Assembly: GCA_003508835.1 (NCBI GenBank)
Contig: PUFA01000084.1
Span: 4,154,001 to 4,218,000 of the forward strand
From: Eonycteris spelaea
Taxonomy: Eukaryota; Chordata; Mammalia; Chiroptera; Pteropodidae
Length of the DNA: 64,000 nt
Reading direction: 5' to 3'
Positions 1-9,922 of the stretch are shown here, one piece after another. Made by a program: the position numbers and the translations under genes. Under the pieces are notes generated by a model. It was given only the letters and a program-made list of their open reading frames with translations. It was not told the origin of the DNA and did no database searches. Each line of letters starts with the position of its first letter. The first letter of the stretch is position 1.

Positions 1-289
1 CTCACCCTCTCTTGAATGTCCACCCCTACTGTGTGTGCATATACACATGTGCATATCAGTTTCTGGTTCAGGAGGATCAAGATTAAGAGAGCAGACATAC
101 ACAAGAACAAGAGAATGAAGCCAAGAGAACAGGCAGGTTCAAAGGAAGAAGTCAAGTCTAGAAAGAAATAGAGATGGGAACAAGGTAGCTAGAGAGCTGA
201 AGCTTCTTGTTGCAGGCAAAGTTTAGTGTCTAAGGTTAAGCAGTGAGTCCCCACAATTCTCTTATTTCTTACTGAGTTTCATTTTAGAA

Positions 290-408
290 TGTATGGGTGG
301 TGAACACACAATGCAAAATATATACAGCTTACTGTTGAATTGTATACTTGAAACTTATTGGACTTTGTTGATCAATGTCACCTCAATAATTTTTATTTAA
401 AAAAAGAA
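290..408 (+). mobile_element. L1 LINE 3' end, bat-like, sense orientation
   Basis: The segment reads GGTGGTGAACACACAATG, then an ATTGTATACTTGAAAC stretch, then AATGTCACCTCAATAA, and finishes in an A-rich tail. This is the 3' terminus of an L1 family I associate with bat genomes. Its reverse complement is recognisable at 1082-1350, which supports a shared repeat origin. The copy is truncated and mutated. Confidence 0.7.
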
Positions 409-1081
409 TTATTTAGGATTTCAGTTTGAGAAGTTTATGTTGTTGCTATAAAAATGTGTGTGCATGTGTGCAAATTTATATACTCATGAGATTTTTAGGT
501 ACTAGTATTGGATAATTGTGTTTTCATGGCACTAAATTTAAAAAAAAGTCTTAGAACATGGTAATGAAGCAGGGATCTAGAATGATTAATAATCCAAAAT
601 TCTTTAACTTTGACTTTTAACTAACTTGTCATTTTTTCAATATGTTTGCATATATGTTGTTGGAATTTATTATACTTAAAATAATATGATAGACTGAAAA
701 CTGCTAACTCAGGAGAATCTGGGATAGTTCATACTTTATTTCATGCTCTGCTTGGAACTCTTCCCAGGTCCATTTTAATGCTGGGACTGTACAGCATTAC
801 CTCCCAGACTAAGCATCTTTCCTTCTAGAAGGTGATGAGTCTATGATAGTCTTGCTGATTTGTTAATAGGATTAAAATTACAAAGCAAGCAGCATTAAAA
901 AAATGGCTAACACATTCTTGAAGACTTCTCTCCCATCTACATCATGAATTATTCTACATCTTTTAAAAGAGGGAGAATCACAAATTTCAAAAAGAAAAAA
1001 AGGTAAACTTATAACCAGAACATCACTAGTCTTTATTGTAGTGTCTCTGTCATGAACTTGACTTATAATTCAGAGATTTTT

Positions 1082-1350
1082 AAAAATTTTATTAAATTTA
1101 TTGGAGTGACACTGGTGAATAAGATTACACAAACTTCAAGTATACAATTCTATAATACATTGTCTGTATATTGTATTGCGTGTTCACCACCTAAAGTCAA
1201 GTCTCCTTCCATCACCATATATTTGACCCTCTTTACCCTCTTCTACTTTCCTCAACCTTCTTTCCCTCTGGTAACCATGATGCTGTTGTGTGTGTGTGTC
1301 TTTTGTTTGTTTGTCTTGTTTGTTCATTTGTTGCTTTCTGTTTTATATTG
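1082..1350 (-). mobile_element. L1 LINE 3' end, bat-like, antisense orientation
   Basis: Starting from a TTTATTAAATTTATTGG end (the reverse complement of the poly-A-side terminus), it runs through TACAATTCTATAATACAT, GTGTTCACCACC and TCAAGTCTCCTTCCATCACC to a TTTGTTTGTTTG stretch. This is the same 3' end as the + strand copy at 290-408 but longer. The 100-codon ORF across it (1052-1354) is therefore spurious. Confidence 0.75.
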
Positions 1351-2694
1351 CTAGTGGGAATCAAGAGCTTTGTAAATTAAGAAGCAGATATGCCTATGAA
1401 AAAACACCATTGCACTTATAGATGTTTTCCCTGTGTTTCTGGATATTTAAACAAAGAGACCAAGGTCTAATTAGAAGTTTTTCAGTTTCGACCCTATTAA
1501 TATTTTAGATAGAATATGTCATTGTCATGGAAGTGTGTGTGGGGGTGGGTTCCTTTACATTGTAGTATATTTAACAAGATCCTTGGGCTCTACCCACTAG
1601 ATAGTAGAAGCAACCTCCCCCTCCATTTGTAATAACCAAAAAATGTCTCCACATATTATTAAATATCATCGGGAAGCACAAATTGCACCCATTTGAGAAC
1701 CATTCATTTAACTGTTCATTTTTAATTTAAGAAACAAATCTCTCTTACTCCTCCTGTTCCACTTCCCTCAGTTCTTATAATTAAAAAAGCACGAGGATAG
1801 ATAACTAGTGAGAGATTAAACAAAATGTAGTTCTTTGTTATCGATGAGTAAATACCAGATTGTACTCTTCAGAAATGGAGGAAAGTTTAAGTTGGGATAA
1901 ATTCTAATAATGCTAAATTGGCATATTCTTAGTAGCCAGTAATTCTTGTTAAAAAATGAAGATGTGTCTATTAGCAATTGAATAGGCTTAAGATCTGGTA
2001 GATGTGTATCACTTACATCATGGATATATGTTAGTAAATATGCTATTAAGCAAACTATTGGTACAAACCAATTTAGCATTTTTTTCTGCCTCCAATTATA
2101 TTCACTGTTTTGGAAGCATAATCTCCAGACTTATGAAGTATGAGTGGAATTGTCAATGTACTTTTGTGTATAAACGTGCATAATATATCTGGTGTAAAAT
2201 GTTTTCAGAGATCGAATACTGAGATTTTTATGGGTTCATTGATTTTTTTGTGACAGTTTTATGGATTGAGATATACTGAATAGGGAAGATAGAAATGTGT
2301 TTGCTTGCCTTTTCTCTTATATTTTTAAAGCTGATTTTTAAAAATCAAAAGTTCATAGTTAAGGTAAATAACTCACAAGATATTTTGGGATTCATAGTTA
2401 AAATGAGCAACCCTCAAAAGTGATTATCTAGTGTTTTATGCTTCTTTTTGCTTATTTTCATATACAATTTAGATTATTTAATTCCCAGGCATGATCTTTC
2501 TTCATAGTAGAAATACTGAGCTCATTTTAAATCTCCTTTGCCATACATAGTAATTCTTTTTGAATTTTCCCTTTGTATCTGATCATTTTAATTTTCTTAA
2601 GAAAAGTTAAAATAGTTATCCTTCTATTCTGTACCTATTTCACATTTAAACAAATATTTGATAATTTACCTTATAGCAATTTATTAAATTAAGT

Positions 2695-2940
2695 TCAGTT
2701 TATTTATTCTACATTTCAGTGAGTGCCTCCTGTATACATGGTGGGTTTATGCTGCTAGGACTCATTAAGGTGTTATAGGTGAATTCCTGGAGGGTCACTG
2801 TCATAAATAAGCTTGTGAGGAAAGATTAGTGCAAATAACTCTAATGCAATGTGGATTATAATGAGGCGATAAGAAGGAGCCATGTAAGAGGATCAGATAC
2901 TAATGAGAGAAGATGTCCTGAAGAGGTGGCACTCTATATT
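2695..2940 (+). repeat. Ancient interspersed repeat piece (unnamed family)
   Basis: Contains a degraded form of the motif order seen in a common mammalian repeat: a 'CAGTGAGTGCCTCCTGTAT' start, then words such as GATAAGAAGGAGCCATG and GATGTCCTGAAGAGGTGGCA. The same word order occurs more clearly at 37715-38290. I could not assign a database family name from memory. Confidence 0.4.
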
Positions 2941-5387
2941 ATACCTCATGCCCTCAGCTGCCTGACAGAAATCCCACCTACAGTGGAAGGACATCCTCTG
3001 TTCCTCTCTTTTTGGCAATGACACCCTCTCCTTTCACCCATCCTTAGGGCTAAATCCTGTAATGATTTGCAACATCTTGAGCTCCTGGAGGAAGTGTTCT
3101 ATTAAACCCAAAGAACACAAAACACAGATTTTTAATACACTTTTATTCACACTGTTCCTGATTTTACCAAGGCTGATTTTGGAGGAAAAAAATTATTAGG
3201 TATCCAGTTTTTAACTAGATTGTCTAGTACTGAAGTGGCATTCTGAGTGGGGGATAATTCATTATTATAATATGATAGCATGAGAATTCTTGTTTACTCT
3301 GCAAGCATGCCTAATGCACAGTGAAGTCAGCTTACCTCCAAGATGCAAGGTCATGATGCTTACTAGTTTGTACATGCTGGGAACCTGGGTCTACATTTAA
3401 TCAGGAGTTCCTCATTTCCAAATAGCTAGGCATTCTGTGACTACCATGTGTAAATGGATATTTTCACTTAACAAACAGAAGTTCTACAAATTGGGACTAT
3501 GACTTTTACCATATACCTTCTTCTGTGCACTTCTTATGGTTTAAAATAGTTGCTGCCTTAAGTCAAGATCTTAAAATTAATTAGTTCTGAAATTTGCTCA
3601 TTTTTCAGTTTGAAAGTTTTAGTCATATTGTAGAAAGATGATTACCTAGTTTATAGAGTCAGTGCATTTATTTTGAAACTATTGACTAGATAAAAAAAAA
3701 AGAACACTTAAATATCTAGAGGAGTGGTATTCTTTGAAAAAATACTACCTTGTGCTCTGGTGCTTGGAGTTGGCCAACTATATACTGATTTAGAAAAAAG
3801 TATAAATAAATGTATATGTATATGTTTGAATTCTAACACACCTTTCACTTATTTAGATGTAAAAGATAAATTTTAAAGAATAAATATAGATGAAATATTA
3901 TGTAAAATAAGATGTTATGAAGATTATCATAGCCAAATTTCTGCAGAATATATTGTTTCAGTAGATATATTTTTATAGATCTAGCAATTTTGGTGAAATA
4001 GTCAATTACTTCTTTAGGCAAGATACATTTGAATCTTCTCAGAAATAATTTTTAATAATGATCTCTGTGGTAATCTTAACTTTCTCATTGATAAAAATTG
4101 CCAAAATATAGAAAGGACCCTAAAGACTTTTCTTAGAAACTCTACTTTGTGCTGATAAGGAAATTTGCCCAATTCATTTGTAGATGCTGTAGAGCTTCGG
4201 TTTGGGGGAGGAGAATGGAATATAGGTAACCATGTGTGACACTGTTAGTTCTCACAAGAGGCATTTACCAGGCATTTACTATTTTATACCAGATTAATTT
4301 GGGGAGGTGCCTTAATGAATAAGGGAAATTTTCTATCTTTACTTGAATGCTAGTTATTTTTGTGTGAAATACATTATATAGTATTCCTTCTTTTTCGAAA
4401 TGAGCATATTAGGGCCATATGCTAGGCTAAGTAGCATTCAAAGTACATCCCCATAATGTAGTATATCTGTTAACTGCTGTGTTGAGCTGTGTAGATGAGA
4501 AAAGTGCAAGGAAAAATGTGATAGAAGATTTAAAATCCATTTGTAGAGGTACATTTTCATTCTTCTCAGTAGAAAGGAAAAACCCAGTGAATCTACATCA
4601 GCAACTTCATTTATGATCTAGAAGACAGCAAACAGTGCATTAATTTATAAATGATTCTATGTTGAGTGTCACAATATCACCAACGACAGAGAAATGATGC
4701 CATACAAAATAGAACAGGAAAAGTAAATTAGATTCTGGAAAGAAGCAGCAAGTATCCATGAAGTTAGCTTTGCACTTCCTCATGGAGATGTTCTAAATTA
4801 TCAATTGCATATAATTAATCCCAATAATATTTGTATGGCAGAGAAACAAATATTGAGTAATGGAGATACTAAATGATACCTTAACCTACTCGTGTTCATG
4901 AAAATAAATAGGTGAGGAGGAAAAGAAAGACCTATATACCATGGCACCTAAAAAGTTAAATAAAATAATTATGCCAAATAAAATATATAATTCACCAAAA
5001 ATTAATGGGATAAGAGGTCTTCTGTACCATAGGTGAGGAATTTTTAAAAGACTCAGATTTCTTGTTCTCATGAAAGATACAAATTGGCCTTTGTATCCCT
5101 ACAGTGGACAACCTGTGGATAAAACCTCAATTTCCTGTCTTTGCATGGCTGTGGAATCTCTATGCCTGGCTGTTTTGACCTGAGAGGAAACGTGGGTTTA
5201 ACTTGATTTGGAAAATACAGGGGAACATGGTGTTTTAATTGTTTTGCTGTTATGCCCCTGGCTCCTTCTGTCCATCCCTCATTCCTCAGAGTGCTGAGCA
5301 GCTGGCTCTGCAGCAGTAAACAGTGTCTGGGATAATCTTCCTGTGGGGCAGATATAAATCTTGCCAAAATGATACAGAGAGTTGTTG

Positions 5388-5417
5388 TTTTTCTTTTCTT
5401 TTCTTTTCTTTTTTTTG
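5388..5417 (+). repeat. TTTTC microsatellite / poly-pyrimidine run
   Basis: Several TTTTC units followed by a T run. It could be the reverse-complemented A-rich tail of a decayed retroposon, but no body is recognisable beside it. Confidence 0.7.
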
Positions 5418-6310
5418 CTTGATATTTTTCATTTCCAGATTCTTGCTAGAATTGAAGAAAACTGCATTCACCATGAAATTTTTACCCCTTCTCCACTAAT
5501 CTGTATTCTTTGTCCTTTTAAATTTCAAAAAGAGACTGTTAGGTTTCTAAAATAAGTAGTCATTCATATAAGCATTTTTTCTTCACCTTTCTTGGAATAG
5601 GAACTACAAAATTGGTTTCTTCATCTCTCATAAGAGATTAATTTCGTTCTAAAGTGGCCAAAAGTGCTGGTAGAAAGCTGTCTCTGGCCAACAGAAAACC
5701 TGCTGCCCTCAATTGTTGGAACCATACTAAGGCAAAGTGATGCTAGCTTTGATTACCTTGACACAGCACCTACCCAGTTATCCTTAGACCTGCTTACACA
5801 CTTCTTACTTTTGAGAGTGGGCATTCAAAACTCATATGAATCATATGTGAACTCTGAAATCTAGTCTAATTCCTACAGTGGTGGGGCATAACTTGGATAT
5901 ATCATCACACGAGACATAGGAAATACTTATGAAAGAATAAGTACAATTCAAAACTGAGTAAATGTGCCACATTATCAATCATTTAATTCTCATAGTTACT
6001 TAAACAGATGGAGTTCTGTATGAATGACCTTTTCCTAGACAAGAAGATAACCCAGTGGGAAATCAATACTCATTTAACTTTATTTGCCTGCATTACTCAT
6101 ACTCAGATTGTTTATTGCTGTATTGAGTCTAATATAATGACATCTATCCATTGGTTGGTAATTAGATCTTAAAGGACAAATAGTAATGATACCTAAGAGT
6201 CTAAGAAACAGCATAGCAATGGTTTATCCTGCATATAATTATTTTTCTTGACTGGTCTTGTTGAGTCCAATCATATGGAGAGGGAATGCAAATGCAGGTA
6301 TGGCTAAGAC

Positions 6311-6337
6311 TCTAATGTTGTTATTCTGCTCTGCCAG
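6311..6337 (+). other. LSAMP: Splice acceptor and branch site of LSAMP exon
   Basis: The intron ends in a pyrimidine-rich stretch followed by CCAG immediately before the exon base at 6338. A CTAAT sequence fitting the yUnAy branch consensus places a candidate branch adenosine at 6315, 23 nt upstream of the exon, which is a usual distance. The boundary is fixed by protein homology, because the first cysteine codon begins one base into the exon. Confidence 0.9.
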
Positions 6338-6570
6338 GTGTGTCGTAGAGGACAAGAATTCGAAGGTGGCCTGGTTGAACCGTTCTGGCATCATTTTTGC
6401 TGGGCATGACAAGTGGTCTCTGGACCCCCGGGTCGAGCTGGAGAAACGCCATTCTCTGGAATACAGCCTTCGAATCCAGAAGGTGGATGTCTATGATGAG
6501 GGTTCTTACACTTGTTCAGTTCAGACACAGCATGAGCCCAAGACCTCTCAAGTTTACTTGATCGTGCAAG
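6338..6570 (+). CDS. LSAMP: LSAMP internal coding exon, first Ig domain
   Basis: This exon encodes 77 complete codons, with one base of a split codon at each end (233 bp; upstream intron phase 2, downstream intron phase 1). The translation runs from CVVEDKNSK to VYLIVQ and matches the first immunoglobulin domain of LSAMP, a GPI-anchored IgLON adhesion protein of neuronal membranes that mediates homophilic and heterophilic contact in limbic and other circuits. Visible Ig hallmarks are the first disulfide cysteine (codon 6339-6341), the core tryptophan (6372-6374), the DEGSYTC motif with the second cysteine (6513-6515) and the IgLON signature WLNRS, which includes an N-R-S glycosylation sequon (Asn codon 6378-6380). 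The residues [14 protein letters not shown] and [18 protein letters not shown] distinguish LSAMP from OPCML, NTM and NEGR1. The signal peptide and first strands must lie in an upstream exon, and Ig2, Ig3 and the GPI signal in downstream exons; none is in this window. The in-frame ATG at 6258 is intronic and is not a start. No stop or frameshift is seen. Confidence 0.97.
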
Positions 6571-6576
6571 GTAAGA
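6571..6576 (+). other. LSAMP: Splice donor of LSAMP exon
   Basis: The exon ends CAAG and the intron begins GTAAGA, close to the U1 consensus. Translation beyond this point departs from LSAMP, which continues V-P-P in the protein; the final exon base G is the first base of that valine codon. Confidence 0.92.
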
Positions 6577-7872
6577 AAAGAGTGGGAAATATGAGTGGTG
6601 AAGGAGAGGTGAGAGACAGAGAACAACTATGATATATAAAATACATGCATAATCCTTTCTGGGGGGAGAAAAGAACAATTCCAAATACATTATGGTGCTT
6701 AAATATCTGTTTTCTCTATAAAAGAACAGACTTAAAATGAGGACTAAGGAGAATATAGAGAGATGAGCCTTGCCACTGGGAGCCAGTACCCTTGGTGAGA
6801 ATGTTTTCTCCTAGCACTGAGTGTGAAAACACACAGCAAAGGTCACAGCTGTTGGAATAAGTTGAAAGAGGAACACAACACAAAGAATACTTAGGACCAT
6901 GTGAAGTCTACTTTATCATGCTGTGAAGTACTGGATACTTATCTGAAGGTCTGATTTTTATCTGTCATCAGCCTAAAGAATATAGCTAATTATCTATTTT
7001 TATGATAGTAGACGTCGTTTGAAAACATAGAAATTTCCAGAGGCATCAGCATCCTCTCAGCTGGTTAGCTTTCTATCTAGTTTGTGTCTCCATCTAATGG
7101 CAAGTTATTTGTGAGCAAATTCAGTGACAAGGATCTGCAAAGTCATTGGGGACAATCTGCTTCTAGATTGGAGTTTCCAAGGGCACATCTGAGTCATGGT
7201 TTTACAGGATGAAAACCCAAACTATAACTCTCTTGGGTCTCTTTCCCCATAATTGTAGAATGAGAACAGAACTGATCAGCTGCACAATTTTATTGCAAGC
7301 AAAGTCGAAACACCAGGAGTTTAAATCCATCTAACAAGAAAGATCTAAGCACTAACAAATATTAGGGATATGTTCATGTATCCTTGATTTACAATTTTAT
7401 GTAAATTTAATGCAAATTAAGCATGGCCCCAGGGCTCCTGTCAAGATTCCAGTGTAGTCAGTGGTGTGGCAAAGTTTGACTCTAGCCTCTATTAATGTGT
7501 TATGGAATTGATTATTGCAGCGTTTAAATTATTGCTCTTCCAACTCCTCTGATTAATAGATTGAAACTGGAGTATAATACATCAGAGACTGCCTGGTGCA
7601 GGGGTGGTTTAGTCATGTGACCTTCATCTTGGTCCATTTGCAATGGCTGACAGCTTCATTTTATTGCTTTTAAAAGGCATGTCTACTGACTTGCAAAGTT
7701 CCTATGATAGTCAAAGCATAGAATGCTTTCCTTTTAGTTTAATAGAGAATCCTTGGGCTCTAATAACAAGAGACACCAGGGCTTGGATCTCAGGCACCCC
7801 ACTTAAATGTTTAAACATAACTATAGAATTCTAAGTATGTAAGGAGTTAATTTACCAACTCCTTCAAAACAC

Positions 7873-7901
7873 AAGCACACACACTCACACACACACACAC
7901 A

Positions 7902-7938
<37 letters not shown>
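7873..7938 (+). repeat. CA dinucleotide repeat with embedded CG run
   Basis: A CA/AC repeat is interrupted in the middle by ATGCGCGCGCGC. The whole tract is alternating purine-pyrimidine, which is the pattern that favours left-handed DNA. Confidence 0.95.
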
Positions 7939-7942
<4 letters not shown>

Positions 7943-8164
7943 CTCAAAACAAAAGAAGTTCTACCTCAGTGGCAGAGGGAGGAGAGATAACCAGTTTACG
8001 TAAGGTCCATTAGAACAGATTTTATCTAATGGCCAACTTCACATTATGTTATAAAATTAGCTGCGCAACATTCGTACCTTTACAGCCTTTCATGTCATTG
8101 AAAAGCCAATAGAGACCACACTAGAAATCATGTATGGTCCTATACTGAATAAAATTGGACAATC

Positions 8165-8300
8165 TAAGTATTGTATCCCTTGGTCTCTAGATGAGGAAAC
8201 AGAAGTTCATTAAATTTAGGTTACTTGCTCAAGATCACATGAAGAGTTCACGGAATAGTTTGAAGCCAAGACAGCCTGTAATCAAATGTGAAGCACTTTC
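8165..8300 (-). mobile_element. MIR SINE fragment, antisense
   Basis: The reverse orientation of the MIR core is visible: TAGATGAGGAAACAGAAG, then TTACTTGCTCAAGATCACA, then GTTTGAAGCCAAGACAG. These correspond to the most conserved MIR words. The copy is heavily diverged. Confidence 0.65.
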
Positions 8301-8534
8301 GACTGGAATGGAAATATTTTTATTATAACTTTAGGAATTACCACATTTATACTTACATCTGTGCTCTTAGTGCCAAATGCTCAGTTTCCCTTCTTATTTA
8401 TTCATCCGTATACTTTTCAGCTACAAATATGACCATCTTGAAAGGGTTAGAGCTAGAACTAGAGTAGCTTCTACTGTGCACACCTCCATGTCATATTAGC
8501 ACAAGTGAAATTAATTTCAATTTGACTTAATATT

Positions 8535-8740
8535 AAGGGATGGAGATGAACCTACTAAGTACCAGGTATTATTTATTCTTTGTCTCATTTAATTCTGATA
8601 ATAAGTTTGTGTTAATAACTTTATTATAGACATGCAAAAGCTTAAAGTTCAGAAACAAGTAGGAGCTTGCTCAAGAATTCCTATTGACTGAGGACAGGGT
8701 TTCATACCTATACCTGTCCGATTCAAGATACTACTGAATT
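8535..8740 (-). mobile_element. MIR SINE, antisense
   Basis: Runs from TACTAAGTACCAGGTATTAT through GTCTCATTTAATTCTGATAA and GCTTGCTCAAGA, matching a MIR element read backwards from its 3' end. Diverged, and the terminal parts are uncertain. Confidence 0.6.
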
Positions 8741-9249
8741 TTCATTTTAACCATATTTCTTTGAAATGGAAAATGAGCAACAGAGGGAGATGAAGAAAAG
8801 ATTATCTCCTCTTTGAGCCTGAGTCATGAATGGGGATTCTTTGGACAATTATATGGATACTGACATTTGATCTTTAGCACCAGATGGCTGAACCACTTCC
8901 CATTAGGATATTCAATTTTGTGATTATGTCACGGATTCCTTTTCTTTATGATGTTTGTTCGTATCACTTACTATTCCATGCTTCAATCATAACATGTTTC
9001 TGCCACCTCAAAGATTCTGCTTTTAGATGTGGCCGTCGTCCTTCTTCTCTCTAACCCCATAGCACTTGCCTTTAGAATGTAAGAATCTTTTGAGTTTTTC
9101 AAGTTCTGCTTTGCTCACCCTCCATGGTTTCTGCAAATCTAATTTAACCGGTCGTTAAATAAATGCTACAGTCTTTTTCCTTGCTCAGTTGTTAAACCAT
9201 CCTTTGCTCAAAGATGCTCTGGGATATCACTAAAGAATAGGAGTTCAAA

Positions 9250-9500
9250 TATGGGCTTTGCATTTACACTGCCTTGTTCAAAACTCAATTTTCCTTCGCA
9301 CTGCTTAAATAAATTTGGGGGCAAACCACTTAATTTCTCTAAGGCTTAGTTTTGCCATGTGTAAAATAGAGGTAAAGTTAAATGTTTTAAATCCTTTAAA
9401 TTTATTGTAAGTAAAAAATTAGATGGTGTATATAAGCCTTTAGCCCAGTGTCTGGAGATCATGTGTTCTCAGGCAGTACATGATGATGATGATGACCACT
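9250..9500 (+). mobile_element. MIR SINE, sense
   Basis: Shows a degraded MIR order: a CAAACCACTTAATTTCTCTA word, GCTTAGTTTTGCCATGTGTA followed by AAATAGAGGTAAA, then a GCCCAGTGTCTGG end. A short GAT repeat (9479-9495) follows the element. Confidence 0.55.
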
Positions 9501-9809
9501 ATGATACTGTTGCTAGCTGCTGCTACAGTATCTCTCATAAGGCTCACTTTTGCCCAGGGGATGCTGCCTAGAGTCTAATAGCTGTCACTCTTGCCTGTTA
9601 CCCTTGCTATAGGCTCCTTCAGCTTTTATTTTGGGTCCTTCCAATCCATTTTCTTTAGTTGTCCCGTCTTTAGCTTTACTTCTTTAGAATTCTAAATGGT
9701 TTCTTAGACCGGCATCACATTAAAGTTCTTAGTCACATTTATTATGTTTGAGGAGAGCACACAGCACACATGAGCAACGTACGGATGCTACCTTTTAGAT
9801 TGGGGAGAC

Positions 9810-9922
9810 CTCCCCAAGAATTTTTGATTAAGTAGTTATGGTAGGGCTTGAATATTTGCATTTCTAAAAAGCTAAGGTGATGCCAATGCTACTGGTGCAG
9901 GGACCACACATTGAGAAACTTT
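9810..9922 (+). mobile_element. hAT-Charlie type DNA transposon remnant (MER5A-like)
   Basis: The segment contains CCCCAAGAATTTTTGATTAA, ATTTGCATTTCTAAAAAG, GGTGATGCCAATGCTACTGG and GGGACCACACATTGAGAAAC, in the order of the right half of a MER5A-type non-autonomous hAT element. The left half is not recognisable. Confidence 0.65.

Larger units (their letters stand above)
1..6337 (+). other. LSAMP: Intron upstream of the LSAMP Ig1 exon (3' part)
   Basis: This is AT-rich intronic sequence with no coding signal. It contains two opposed L1 3' ends (290-408 and 1082-1350), one old interspersed repeat (2695-2940) and a TTTTC microsatellite (5388-5417). The stretches 409-1081, 1351-2694, 2941-5387 and 5418-6310 hold nothing I can identify beyond AT-rich sequence with chance ORFs. 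Confidence 0.9.

Noticed and set aside
1052..1354. 100-codon ORF, hydrophobic C-terminus
   Set aside because: It lies in an antisense L1 3' end; the leucine- and phenylalanine-rich end comes from a TTTGT-rich stretch.
6258..6632. A 124-codon ORF starting at ATG 6258 as an independent small gene
   Set aside because: Only 6338-6570 is homologous to LSAMP. The flanks are intron with clear splice sites, and the ATG is intronic.
6391..6690. Antisense 99-codon ORF over the LSAMP exon
   Set aside because: It is the shadow of the exon on the other strand and has no family resemblance.
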